Positions 40,671 to 51,779 of a stretch of 64,000 nt of DNA are shown here, one piece after another. This DNA is from Archegozetes longisetosus (lineage: Eukaryota; Arthropoda; Arachnida; Sarcoptiformes; Trhypochthoniidae), in contig JAEMBT020000003.1 in assembly GCA_018873245.2 (NCBI GenBank), positions 8,265,843 to 8,329,842 of the forward strand, in the 5' to 3' direction. Each line of letters begins with the position of its first letter. Within the stretch, counting starts at the first letter, position 1. A program made the position numbers and the translations under genes. A model generated the notes under the pieces. It was not told where the DNA came from. It ran no database searches and saw nothing but the letters and a program-made list of their open reading frames with translations.

Positions 40671-42421
40671 ATTGTTGATCTTTGTTTGACAGAAGTTCTC
40701 TTATTTGTTGAGTTGCAAACGAGAAATTTTCAGCAAAAATTGTTCTAAAATATTCTTGAACTGAGTGTTTAGTCCTATTTGCAGAATTTTTAATCCCAAA
40801 ATCATTACCTGGAGTCAACAGTTAAGAAACATTTCAAATTAAAATATTTAGCTTCAATTTGATTTATTTACCGTTAACAAAGAGCAAATGGTTGAAAGTA
40901 ACTGAACGAAGAATATCTGATAGTTCTAGATGAACAATATCTGTCCTGTAGTCGATGTCTAAATTTGCTCGTTTATCCAAATAAGAATATTGAACATTTC
41001 GAGAATTAAGTAACGGATTGTTTGGTGTTACAAGTTCTAGTGCATTCAATGGAAAAGTGTTCAGCTTGTCTGGATCTGATGTTTTGCGAAGATTCTTTTA
41101 CATAATTAACGATATCCAGATTGGAATTAACTTTGATTTTACTATGAAATGTCTCGAATTGGTCCTCTAATGCTTTTGATATAACAACTGATTTGAACAT
41201 CATATATTTGCGATTCATCTTCAAATACTTTTAATAGCTTATCCCGTGTCAGATCGCTTGATATTTGAGTTAAGGCTCTTAAAGCTAGAATACGAACCCC
41301 TTTTTTGCATTTGTTATCGATAGCGATATTAAGTAAATAATTTATAGCAATCTCATACGTTTCAGTTTCAATATTTTCAAATGCTTTGGTTGCAGCGGTA
41401 TTTTTTTATATCATTTGTGATCTCAACAACCTTTCTATGAGAGCATCGATAGATTGTCTCACTTCTTTTATTTGATTGCAATCAATGTCTTCTTCACTAG
41501 AACCATGAATGATCGCAGACACACCTAGAACCAAGTGGAGCGACTTCCTCTTAGATTGTAATAATTGTAGAAATACTTTAGTCACATTTTGTTTGGCCCA
41601 AAGAATCAAAGTTTTGATAAAACCCTAAACGAATTGATTTTTGATTCAGATAAGAGCTGATTAGAGTTTACATTAATGACAAAAGAGGTGGTGTCTAAGA
41701 AAAGTTCTCTTAGTTTAGGTGACGAACAATTTTTTCGATTTCTAACGAAAGAAACCACTTCCTCGTATCGTAGAACTCGATAATGTCTTGAAAGCGGATA
41801 CCATTTTGGAAAACAATTATGTCATTTGAGAAGAAATGATATCATCTTCTACTTGAGAGCAGATTTTAAAAGCAGTACTACATCTGACTTGCTATCATTT
41901 TGAATACTTCTTGTGGTCGTCGACAAATGATATATGACTTAATGTCGAATCTTTGACACGTTTAACCTTAATTTCTGTGACCTCTTTCTCAAAACTAAGA
42001 TTGAACGAAAACAAGATTTGCATTATTTGTCCCAAAAAACAACTTCAACTGCAACTCTCCATCACAATTGACCCTAGTTATAATTTTGTGACTTAAGCTT
42101 TGTTCTCAGCTATAACTCGAATCAATAATCGGTACGCTCTCTCGGTCTCGTAAATGCGTCCAATTAATCCCGAAACTGTTTTTTGTCTTTACACGCGTGA
42201 GTCGAATGACTTGAATTTTCGAAAATCCACTTCCTCTCGTGAAGTATAGATTGTAGCTCATAAAATTTTCCAAATTAACCCAAAATATTACCTTCTGTCA
42301 CAGCTATTTCCGATTTTGGATTTTGGTGACATTTGAAGCGCGGATATAATATACCTTTTGATATTAATAGGCCACAAGTCATATTCAACAGAAGGACAAA
42401 TGCCAAAAAATTTGCCACCAT
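40671..42421 (-). pseudogene. Large lipid transfer protein-like (apolipophorin/vitellogenin type) 5' remnant, broken
   Basis: Proteins of this family carry haemolymph or yolk lipid; mite group 14 allergens belong to it. In transcript order: ATG at 42421 with a signal peptide (MVANFLAFVLLLNMTCG) and donor at 42291; a degraded stretch with RVNCDGELQLKLF, like the family's early beta-barrel; a helical-domain stretch at 41609-41275 (HLVLGVSAIIHG, then NYLLNIAIDNKCKKGVRI, LALRALTQISSD, LLKVFEDES), matching the family pattern of repeat helices; then VNSNLDIVNYVKESSQNI and SRNVQYSYLDKRANLDI. A well-formed 63-nt intron (40871-40809) joins LLFVNG to NDFGIKNSANRTKHSVQEYF. Breaks: TAA inside the helical domain at about 41407-41409, frame changes near 41165 and 41085, more stops in the 42.2-41.7 kb part. 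The family call rests on pattern recall, not on a search; a divergent live gene with many tiny introns is less likely. Confidence 0.6.
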
Positions 42422-42429
42422 CTAAGCCG

Positions 42430-44348
42430 AACCTGATTGGATGTGATTGTAGTTTTCGTTTTATGGTGAATATTACTGATAATCTATTGATCTGAACCTC
42501 TCGTAATTGTAGAGATAGATGACAAACGGTGCGTAAGGAAAACTCAAGTCTAGCCTTAATTGTAGGTCTGAATTATTGTGTTGAATAAAAGTATTTGATT
42601 CACATTTGTAAATTTCCATAGTTATGATGAACGAGTTGTTCATTCCTACTACACCTTTGAGCCCAAATATCTAGCTGAACAGAAACCACTGATGAAACAG
42701 TATTACATCAAATATAACAATCTTCAAAAGACATCGGTAATGTCTAATTTTTAATTACAAAATGTAAGTCATTAATTGAAGCAAAATTGGAGGATTGAAA
42801 AAGAACGAGTATCATTTCTCTCGTTTAGTTGCAAGTGAAAAGTCTAACAAAAGCTTCAATCTAAATGTAAGATTTTATATTATAAAACTAAAACCGATAA
42901 AAACTATTAATGTAATGCACAATCCTTAATATCGATAGGAAGTAACGGGTTATAAGTATGAACTTATCAAATGGTAATTTAATCATTTGACTGGTCACGT
43001 TATAGTATGAAATTGCAAAGTTTTTTGTAGAATATAGAATGTAAATCAGAAGTTAGTGCCAAACGAATATCTCTTTTCGCTTAAAGGCAATCATAAGCGT
43101 AGTAGTGATTTGCATTAAGATAACAAGACTCTCGAACATCTATTATATTGATTAACGATAACATGGTCGCTATATTACGAACAAGAAATTGCATCCAAAA
43201 TCAAAATAAAAACCTTGAAGTTAAAGTAACGAAATAGCTTATTATTTGTATTTTTAATTATCACTTATTTGAGTAAGTGTGAGAAAATCTAAAAATATTG
43301 ACCAGACTTAACGAGTGTCATTTAAGACTTTATAGAACAAGCTAAACAAACTTATTGTTGCACTCTAATATAAAAGAATAAAATTGATTTTAACTTTCTA
43401 TATTGACTACAAGAGTAAGGGCTATTACTCCGCTATAACTGGAGGCAAGCAATTATGCTTTAAAGTCTAGAGATTTTATGTTTTTTATACTTATTTGTCA
43501 AGTGTCTATACGGAAGCTAAAATCTGCAGTAAAAATAGAATGTGAAATGAAACATTTATGCTATTGTTTGCTCTCTTTGCATAACCCTTCATTTGTAATT
43601 ATCACATATCTGTCAATTGAATCTTTATCACCTTATATTGTTTCACTAATATATTCCTACTGCAACATTTATCGATCGAAGTCAGCATTTAGTTTGAAAG
43701 TATAATGCTATAAATGTGAGAACATATCTCCTTAAAATTATAATTAAGATTCTAACATTCTCATTTGCAGCTATTATTCGCATCACACGAACAAACATTA
43801 TGTCTGTGACTGTCATATATATTATGATCTCTGCAAAATAAAAGAGTTACAAATTTGTTTAGATGAAGGGCTGCTTTTGAATATTTTCGAACATAATAAT
43901 TTGAATTGTTATCATAAAAGCCTTAAATCCATTTTTACTATAAATTAACTGCACAATTTTCAAACGTTCGAAACATTAACAATTACATTGTAAATTTCAG
44001 AACTTAACAGCTTGTAAAAGCTCAAATACAAATTTATTTTTTAATTCATTGAAATTTTTCTTCAAATACAGACAAGCATTTAGACGAGAAAACTTATACT
44101 GAAATTTAATCAACTAAATACATCGAACAATTTATAGTATAAAATATCTCTTATAATATGAGATTTTGGTTTGAATCGTAAAAGTACGGAGTATTTTGCA
44201 TAGTTCTACCTTCGAGTAGTTATCAACAAACTTTTATTAATGTAAGAATATTTCCAAACCTTTCAAATATTAATCAGAATAGACTTCATGAAGATTATAA
44301 GATAACTTAAAAGATAAAAAGATCGAAATAAGTCAGTAGGATTGAGGG
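42430..44348. other. Interval without a recognised gene
   Basis: About 1.9 kb upstream of the lipid-transfer-protein-like remnant and downstream of the tetraspanin. AT-rich, only short frames without domain features, no clear repeat. Confidence 0.45.
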
Positions 44349-45071
44349 TCATATGACTATAAGTATATAATCAATATCCTGCTTGAAAATTTCCTCTAAT
44401 TTTTCGTGACACGTTTTATTGTTCTGACTGACTGAGCCAACACGACATAAATCATTACTATCAACAGATAGAGTTCGATTCGATTCTAAGCACTGCTCAG
44501 AATAACTTCAATAGATGGACAACAAACACAGGGAAGAGCATAACCAATAGCTTGACTAGTTAGATCTTTTGGTGATTTCCAATCACAACAGTCATATTTT
44601 CTCACGATTAGTTGGGAATCGTTATTTGAGTAAAATTCACGAAAGATGTGCTCTATATCAGAATCAATAAGCTTACTTAATTGATCCTTATATATGATTG
44701 CTATCACGAATGACTGTATGAGTAGAATAACAACTGATAACATGATAGTCCAGCTAAATGTCAACTTTGCGAGTGATTCTTTCATGACTCCGGCACATCC
44801 GGACAATGACGCCATGCATAACATTAGTGAACTGAATATTAATCCTGTTTTTAGGTATAAGAAATTTTGTTTAAATCTTATACCATTTGATCATTAGGAG
44901 AACAGAAAATAGTTCACCACAATGAAAATGGTAGTTAATATCGGTTTCTATGGCAGAGGTTGAGTCGTTAGTAACTGATATGCAAACGACTAAAGAACCA
45001 AAAACTAACAAAATCATATTAACTATTTCTAGAATAGTTCCATAAATGTTAAATAACCTTCTTAGTGACAT
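44349..45071 (-). pseudogene. Tetraspanin-like gene, frameshifted and lacking a visible fourth membrane segment
   Basis: Exon 1, 45071-44918, begins MSLRRLFNIYG and contains TM1 (NMILLVFGSLVVCIS). Exon 2 starts at 44844 after a 73-nt GT-AG intron of matching phase and gives TM2 with GLIFSSLMLCMASLSGCAG, then TM3 (TFSWTIMLSVVILLIQSFVI). The large extracellular loop follows with CC (DCCDW in place of the usual CCG) and a later PCVCCPS resembling the PxSCC motif. The frame then ends at a TAG at about 44488; shifting frame continues the loop as EQCLESNRTL to TCHEKLEEIFKQDIDYIL, including the final loop Cys, and stops at 44349. No TM4 is visible. Either a pseudogene or a gene with an error or unseen 3' exon. 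Intact tetraspanins organise membrane microdomains. Confidence 0.6.
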
Positions 45072-45450
45072 ATTTGCAAATAATGTTTGATTTTCAACTT
45101 CTTATTCAGACTGATTTAAACTATTTTTGGTTATCTTACATTTGGTCTTAGAATTCAGTCGAGATTCTAATGGAACGAATCTGGGAATCGTTTGAATATG
45201 TAGTAGAAAAAAGTGAATGCTATTCACGTTGAAGTTCAACAATATATTAATTAAATGCTTATGTGTCGCTCAAAATGTTTTGTTCGTCGATTGAATTTCG
45301 GAATAACTACTTGTGGTATACCTGACAAGTCTGATGCTTTTATCTAAAAATGAGATTTCGTGAGGATTTGAATTATGCTGCCAATATATTTAGCTATTTT
45401 TCTAGTTTAACTTTAAAGTTCAAATATTTAAAATAGCATTAGCAATTCTT

Positions 45451-46238
45451 ATATCGTGACCTCAGTGCTATAATGCGCTAACTCAGAAAAGTCTGTTATG
45501 GAGGAAATTGAGTTTAAAGTGTACAATCGAAACTCCAAGAAACTATGACAGCTGTACAGTTCACGATATAACATTTGATGTAGATGTATTTAGTTCTTCT
45601 ATTATTGAGGAATATGTGATACTGTAACTTAAACACTTTATGCTATAATAAGTTACGCTAGCTCAATCAAGTTCAACAACACTTATAGACGAGAAATCGT
45701 AAGAATATAAAATAACTTTACTGAAAAACTTACAGAAATTTATTTCATGGTTTAAGATCATTACAACTATAACACAACAGAACCTAATCACGAACTCAAT
45801 GGAGACCAAAATCATCACTTAATTACGTTACCACTTATGATTCACTCTCACAAACCATTGACCACTAGTGTAACTAGAATTTAAAAAGTAATTCCTTGAG
45901 GTTTTGTAAAAAAAATTCAAATGAAAAACTTATATCAAATGAAGAATGTATAATTCAGAATTTAAATCCTGAAATTTATAATCCCAAGTGAAGACACGAT
46001 ACTGGAGGCTGAAATCAAAGTACGATTCCTAGAGACTCCAAGTTATTTCTGGAGTTCTGGTCACTCTACTCACCACTACAACAATTACTCAAGAAATCGA
46101 TTTCTGGAAATCTACCTGAAAATTTTGAGATTCGATTCGAGCAATCTATAGAGGTTTCGTATCTTACTTGAAAAGTGCTATCAACTCATTTTGTGAAAAT
46201 TTTCGAGTTAGCGCATTATAGCATTTAGGTCACGATAT
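45451..46238. mobile_element. Non-autonomous element with inverted ends, dispersed family member (copy 1)
   Basis: The ends are inverted repeats of about 34 bp: left ATATCGTGACCTCAGTGCTA followed by TAATGCGCTAACTC; the right end, reverse-complemented, matches except for three bases after GACCT. The interior has no coding capacity. Two interior or right-hand parts (45893-46090 and about 46125-46238) recur at 51.78-52.0 and 52.99-53.09 kb, so this is a repeat family. No clear target duplication was seen. Confidence 0.65.
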
Positions 46239-46389
46239 GAAGGATTGAAAGATTGATTTAAGTTTAAAGGTATATGAAAGTGTGTGAATTGAAAAATAGG
46301 CGCTATTTAAATGTTTACTTCAAAAGTTTGTTGCTTTTGAAATTGATCTGCATTATCAATCTATTTTTTAAATATTTCCTACGATAATA

Positions 46390-46925
46390 TTGGTGTGTAA
46401 CATAAGTATTGTCGGAATTTTCTCAAAGTATATAGACATTTTTAGAAAGTTCGAGAACTAATATGCGCAGGGTATACAAGTGGTATGGGTCGCCTTTTAT
46501 CCCTAACCGTAGTCACAATTGACTCGCAGTTGTAAATTCCTTCAGCAAATGTCCGAAATTTCACTACCTATTCGGTAGCGTACTTTGTACGAGTCCGAAC
46601 TCGGCCACAACGCAGCGACGGCAGCTCACAATATCCGTGCCGTACTCGGCGAAGGCTTCGTTAGTGAACGCACCTGTCATCGGTGGTTCACGTGGTTCAA
46701 GAACGGTGACAGATCGTTATAAGACAAGGTGCGTTCTGGAAGTTCAGTTGAGTTTGACCCAGACAAAGTGCTTGCGCTGGTCACAAATTTTTATGAAAAA
46801 GGCATTTTTGATTTACCTCGTAGGCGGGAAGCTGTTGTAGACTGTGATGGCGCTTATATTGTTAATTAATTTTTTTGTTGCAATAAAGTTTCAAAAATTC
46901 CGACAATACTTATGTTACACACCAA
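46390..46925 (+). mobile_element. Deleted mariner-type transposon with 32-bp perfect terminal inverted repeats
   Basis: 536 bp with inverted ends starting TTGGTGTGTAACATAAGTAT and identical over about 32 bp, flanked by TA duplications (46388-46389, 46926-46927). Inside, 46588-46869 reads as mariner transposase: an N-terminal helix-turn-helix region (LYESELGHNAATAAHNIRAV, GEGFVSERTCHRWFTWFKNG, DRSL), a TAA stop at about 46720-46722, DKVRSGSSVEFDPDK, and directly after it the family C-terminus (FYEKGIFDLPRRREAVVDCD, GAYIVN) and stop. The DDD catalytic centre is absent, so an internal deletion of most of the ORF fused the two ends. This copy cannot encode an active enzyme, but its ends are intact and could be mobilised in trans. 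GC is clearly higher than in the surroundings. Confidence 0.92.
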
Positions 46926-47517
46926 TATTTCACTGAAAACCAAGAAAAATTCTCAGAACGGAGACCGAAGGATACCCTCAAATACAGGAGATGAAGAAGC
47001 CTTAATCATGCTCACCATTAGGTTCAAATATATCAGGGTGATATCAATATGAAATTTTGTTGATCCAAATCAAGGATATCCAGTACTTGAATTCGAAATA
47101 ACTCATCTTTGATTTAACTTTTGCTCTCATTTCGGTTTTAATACTCAAATTCAAAAGTATAAGAAAGTTCTTATAAGAAGTTATCTCAGTAAACATTATT
47201 TATTTGTTTTTAAAATAACCATGAAGCTACCTGGCAATATATGCTATAGATATTAGAAGTTAAAAAACTTGAAACATATCTCAATTTTTAATTTAATCTC
47301 AAGTCAAACAGATTTTTAAGTTTAAATAGTAGGTAAATAAATGAATAAATGAAGTTTTAAATTAGAATTTGTTCATGAGAAAGTATACCTCGCAACAAAT
47401 AATACGGAAAAAGTAAGTGTAAAGTTTTTAATGAATTTAAATTACAATATTTTGACCTCAAATTTATCACAAGAATGCATTCGATCCTAATTATCACAAC
47501 TAAAAAGCAATGACAAT

Positions 47518-48990
47518 TTAATTCGGTCTCCCTCTGCATATATACACTTTTCGATGCGTTCTTTCGTACTTTTGTTCAACGACTCCTACACGTCTAATTA
47601 TAAACTGTCTCTTATTTGGTGTATTTTCGCGACTCACAGTTGAATGATTTTGATTCTTCTTTTTCAAGAACCGTTGTTTCGTTTCTCGATAAAATTTAAT
47701 GATTAGTATAATTAAATCAAAGATAGAAAGAGAAGATAAGCCAAACCATAGACTTGATAATCCACCCAAACTATAAATCAATCCATTAATGTCTGTCTTC
47801 AAAGTTTCGGTATATCTTAAATGATGAGAACTAGTTGGAATCAAGTTGAAATTTGTTGAATTCAACGTTTTATATGATCTACTGATGAAATTAAAATGAG
47901 CTGAAACATATTCACGACCGCATTTAGACTCACAATATTCTAAACTTTCGAATAAAAATGATTGATTGGAAACAAAATCTGATTCACAGAATTTATAATT
48001 TATCGTCATCAAGTGCTCGTCGAAATTGAGAAAGAAAGCGATTCCATCTCTAGTTAAACATTTATATTCTCTGATAAAAACATCGATCAAGCAATTGAAT
48101 TGACAATATTCTGGCTCATGACTAGAGTAAATAATCTGATCGTTAGAATAAGAATGGCAAAAGTTTTTCCTTGTATTCAATGTTCTTAGTGAATACGAGA
48201 TGAAAAATGAATTGACTTTTGTTTCTTGATAGAAATAAAGTTCTTTAAAGTTGAGCGTTGAGAACAAACCAATACAGACTCTACCATCGAAGAAGTTTGT
48301 TGGAAATTCAAAACTAATTTTCTCCAAATTTTTTCCAACATTCGTATGGTGCAATAATTGTTTGAAACTATCGTTTAAATTACCAAAATAGAAATTGCCC
48401 ATATGAAGTAAAGATTTATATAGTCTCAATTGAGGTTCGGGACACGCAATTTTCTTATTATTAATTTCAATTTTACACGATTTAAAAATTTTTTCATAAC
48501 TTGAATAAAACTTGAATTCTTCGAATTTTCTCTCATTCAATAATCTAGAGAGAACGTCATAAAATAATTCTTCCTTTGACCGACATCCTGAGTAAATATT
48601 TTTGACATATCTTATACCGAACGAATTATTAAAGTAATTGCGTTCTATCCTCTCGAGTGCTACTTTACTGAAAAGGGGTACATAAAAAATTAATTTTGGT
48701 AATATTCTGATTTGTTCTATACTCAAACGAGTAATTGTTTCTTCATTTAGAAAGTCTATAATAACTTCATTCACTTGATATGACATAAGATAAAAAAATA
48801 TTAATTTAAGTAAAGAAACGAATATGAATCGAGGTTTAATTTGTGATCGAATTCCGATAATAGAATGCAAATTCACACCAATTGCTATTAGAATTGAATT
48901 AGTTATGTGAAAAATCTTCAGAAATGATTGATTAAAAATTGAAAAAAAGAGATTCCGAGCTACATCGAAGATATCGACCCGATCGAACAC
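47518..48990 (-). CDS. DEG/ENaC family ion channel subunit, divergent
   Basis: Amiloride-sensitive/degenerin-type sodium channel subunits are trimeric plasma-membrane channels with two membrane passes and a large extracellular loop; arthropod members (pickpockets) serve in mechano-, chemo- and osmosensation. This open frame (about 490 codons) has TM1 near residues 55-75 after an NLHSIIGIRSQIKPRFIF segment typical of the cytoplasmic end, then PKLIFYVP in the post-TM1 position. The extracellular part has clustered Cys (EYCQFNCLIDVF, EYCESKCGREYV), and TM2 carries the family signature: GGLSSLWFGLSSLSIFDLII, including the G-x-S selectivity-filter motif. The C-terminus is basic. The frame has no ATG before TM1 (the 5' limit is a GTG codon), so the true start must lie in an upstream exon; an acceptor-like TTTCTGAAG is at about 48918. 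Otherwise the 5' end is lost. Confidence 0.8.
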   Translation of the reverse strand: MFDRVDIFDVARNLFFSIFNQSFLKIFHITNSILIAIGVNLHSIIGIRSQIKPRFIFVSLLKLIFFYLMSYQVNEVIIDFLNEETITRLSIEQIRILPKLIFYVPLFSKVALERIERNYFNNSFGIRYVKNIYSGCRSKEELFYDVLSRLLNERKFEEFKFYSSYEKIFKSCKIEINNKKIACPEPQLRLYKSLLHMGNFYFGNLNDSFKQLLHHTNVGKNLEKISFEFPTNFFDGRVCIGLFSTLNFKELYFYQETKVNSFFISYSLRTLNTRKNFCHSYSNDQIIYSSHEPEYCQFNCLIDVFIREYKCLTRDGIAFFLNFDEHLMTINYKFCESDFVSNQSFLFESLEYCESKCGREYVSAHFNFISRSYKTLNSTNFNLIPTSSHHLRYTETLKTDINGLIYSLGGLSSLWFGLSSLSIFDLIILIIKFYRETKQRFLKKKNQNHSTVSRENTPNKRQFIIRRVGVVEQKYERTHRKVYICRGRPN

Positions 48991-50032
48991 AAATATCCTA
49001 TTAAATTCATTTTCGGACTATGGATATAAAAAATTTCCTCTTCAGATGTTTTAGTATAGTGTGCAAGTATAAATCCTGGACGAGGAAAGTAATTATCATT
49101 TTGATTGTTTCGATCTGATATATATTATTGCAATTCTTTTTGCATGCCTTTTTCAACATATTTCTCTCAAACTTTATGTTACAACTTTTTCCCACACAAA
49201 AGGTTTTATTGAAGAAATTGACACCACTATAAAACCATTTTTTGTGACATTTACATTTTTTAGACTCTCTCTTCATTATATATTTGACAATGCAGTCTTC
49301 TTGAGATTTTGGTGCATTCTTTACACCAGAATGTGAATTGTAATTTTGACAATCAGTCTGATATGCAAATGGTAGTAATATTTCATGAAAAGTACTCAAT
49401 TCTATTAGATATGCGAAGCCGTCCTTCAAACTGAGAGAATCACTTAACATGTTTGGAGGTACTTTAGTTCCATGAATATTCATGTTGACACTCGAGATAT
49501 TTAAATTTTCCGATATTATTACTAAATATGTAATAAATTCACTATGTTTTGCATCAAAATCATTGAGAAGTTGACTTAATAATGTGATACACAATGGTGA
49601 ATACTGCGTTGCACTTATTATCGGTTTAGATAATTCATAGCAAGCTTTCTTTGAATCATTTCTGAATTGAACCTGACACCATATACGGAGGTCAAATTTA
49701 GTTGAATTTATTCTATAATCATATATTTTTGAGTTTATTTCATAAAATCTTCTACTGCATATCGCAACGGATGGTATCTCATGTAATATATGTTTAGACT
49801 TCATATCAATAACTGTTTCATAATTCAGATAATTTATAGTCGAATTAATTGTTTGATATATAAACAGTATTAATATCACGAAACGTAGGGTTTTTTGAAT
49901 TGGTTTTGAGTGAAAAATTTGGTGAATTTGACCGCATAGTTTGAACATTTTGAGTTTGATTCTCAGAAGTGAGTCAACTATTGTAGTCACATTTAAACAA
50001 TTACAAGACTTAAATTCACGTAAAATACACAT
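48920..50032 (-). pseudogene. Second DEG/ENaC family channel, broken near its 3' end
   Basis: ATG 50032 opens a 341-codon frame: TM1 near residues 47-67 (RFVILILFIYQTINSTINYL), then EIPSVAICSRRFY matching the family's post-TM1 P-x-V-x-I-C element, and a Cys-rich extracellular region (KSQEDCIVKYIM, KKCKCHKKWFY). The frame stops at 49007 without TM2. In another frame, downstream of about 49100, the sequence continues NYFPRPGFILAHYTKTSEEE, then NLIGYLCSIGSISSM, a TAG at 48962-48960, then LGISFFQFL. That reads as the missing TM2 with the conserved Trp codon of the G-L-W-L-G-x-S motif turned into a stop. So there is one frameshift plus one nonsense change. The remnant overlaps the upstream part of the next channel frame. 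Confidence 0.7.
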
Positions 50033-51042
50033 TCTTTACTATTAATAAATATTTATTAATCTGTAATTTAAATCAGTTGGTTAAACGCCAAATTTATAAC
50101 AATATGATTCAGATAGTAAACGAATTCAGATCTAATAACTTATATTGATTGCACTTTAAATATATCGGACTTTTGACTTCAATATTAACACAAGACTCAT
50201 ATCAAATTCTATGTCTGAACTAATTGGTAGATAAAAAAGAAATGTGCGTGATATCTCAAAAATACTGCAAAAATATGAAAATTAATTAACTTCTATTCTC
50301 ATAAATTTAGATTGCTTTTGAATTAAATATTGAGCCAATATTTGAGAGAACATCAAAAAATGATATACACCTTATTTTTTAGCATATTATTACTATTATT
50401 AATGTAATACGAACGTGTAATAGAGAGCACTGTCTCAATATTAAATAGTTATTGTTCTAATTACAATAAATCAACTGGATAATTGACTGCTCTCTCGAGC
50501 TTATACAATAGGATCAATATAATCCCATGTCTTACTTCTTAAAATTAGATAGACTAACTTATCTTATAACAAATGTTTTCAAGATAAATTTTTAAGCAAA
50601 ATATCTTCTCATTGGAATAATTAATTTTACATTTGTCTTATTGTCTGAATTTTATACTTTGAAAAATCGAAATGGATCATTAAATAACGTTTTGAGTTAG
50701 TAAAGGCATTCGTTGATTTAGATTTTTCAAACTATAAAATTCGGTCAATAAGAAAAACGCAAAATTAAATATTTCAATAAGAAAATGTTTTGCATAAAAT
50801 TTTGTCCTAAAAATATTAGATACAAGAAAATAAATCAATTTATCTAATATTAGCCCTTCATCTAATACCAAACTTAACTCCTGATTAAATTAATGCATAA
50901 TTAGACAAAATCTTTTCACATACGATTATATTTTATAATGATTTTTAGGTCAGTCACACCACTTGTGAGACATCTAAATTTGTATCTTATTAAATAAAAA
51001 AAATTCGAAAGGTACTTTTGAAAAATTTATTTAATTCTTACA

Positions 51043-51202
51043 TATCAGGGTAATTTCAAACCTTAATTAGTCTTATTCTCATTTAAAATGAGACCGTGAA
51101 ATAAACTATAAAATCAAACCTCGAAAAATAACATTACATTATAATGAAAAAGAACATTTTCAATGAGAATAAGACTAATTAATACTTTAAATTCCCCTGA
51201 TA
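51043..51202. mobile_element. Fold-back MITE, 160 bp
   Basis: The left end starts TATCAGGGTAATTTCAAACC and the right end, reverse-complemented, starts TATCAGGGGAATTTAAAGTA. The arms then share TTAATTAGTCTTATTCTCATT, giving inverted arms of about 45 bp with few mismatches around a 70-bp centre. No coding sequence. The superfamily is not identifiable from the ends. Confidence 0.75.
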
Positions 51203-51779
51203 CAAGTCTTCAGAGGTATGAACTGATTTTGAAAGAGCTTTAAAAACTTATAATTTGATATTATATTCAAGTCGGTCGGGCTCTTAGTTCAAAAGTTGGG
51301 TTCAAGTGAAAATCTTAAATTTTAAACTTTGATAAGCTATTATTCTGGAGATAAAGATATTTAAGCCAAACAAATAAACATATATTTAATTAGTCTTTAT
51401 GGAGTTTCGATTGCATTCGTCGTAGTTTGAATTCAATCACTGAATTTTTTTTCTATAGATTTTTTCATACAGTAGGTAGGCGCTTGATGATTGAGCTTCC
51501 AAACTGTCAAAAAAGCTTTCCGTAAATTCTAGTTTCTTCATAAAATTTTCGTCAAAATTGTTTGACTTTAAGGGTATAGAATGACCAAAACTAGTTCCTG
51601 GAGTTTTGCAAATGACTGTATATGCAAGCGAAATATAATGATTTTCATTTGAAACTGACAAATGTGAAAGACGTTATAGAAATAGCCAACGGTTCAGTTT
51701 TCACCTTTAGTACTCTCATTTTACCAAAATTTTTAAGTCGTTGATATGTTAGGAGATTATGAAAATATAATTAAAAGCT

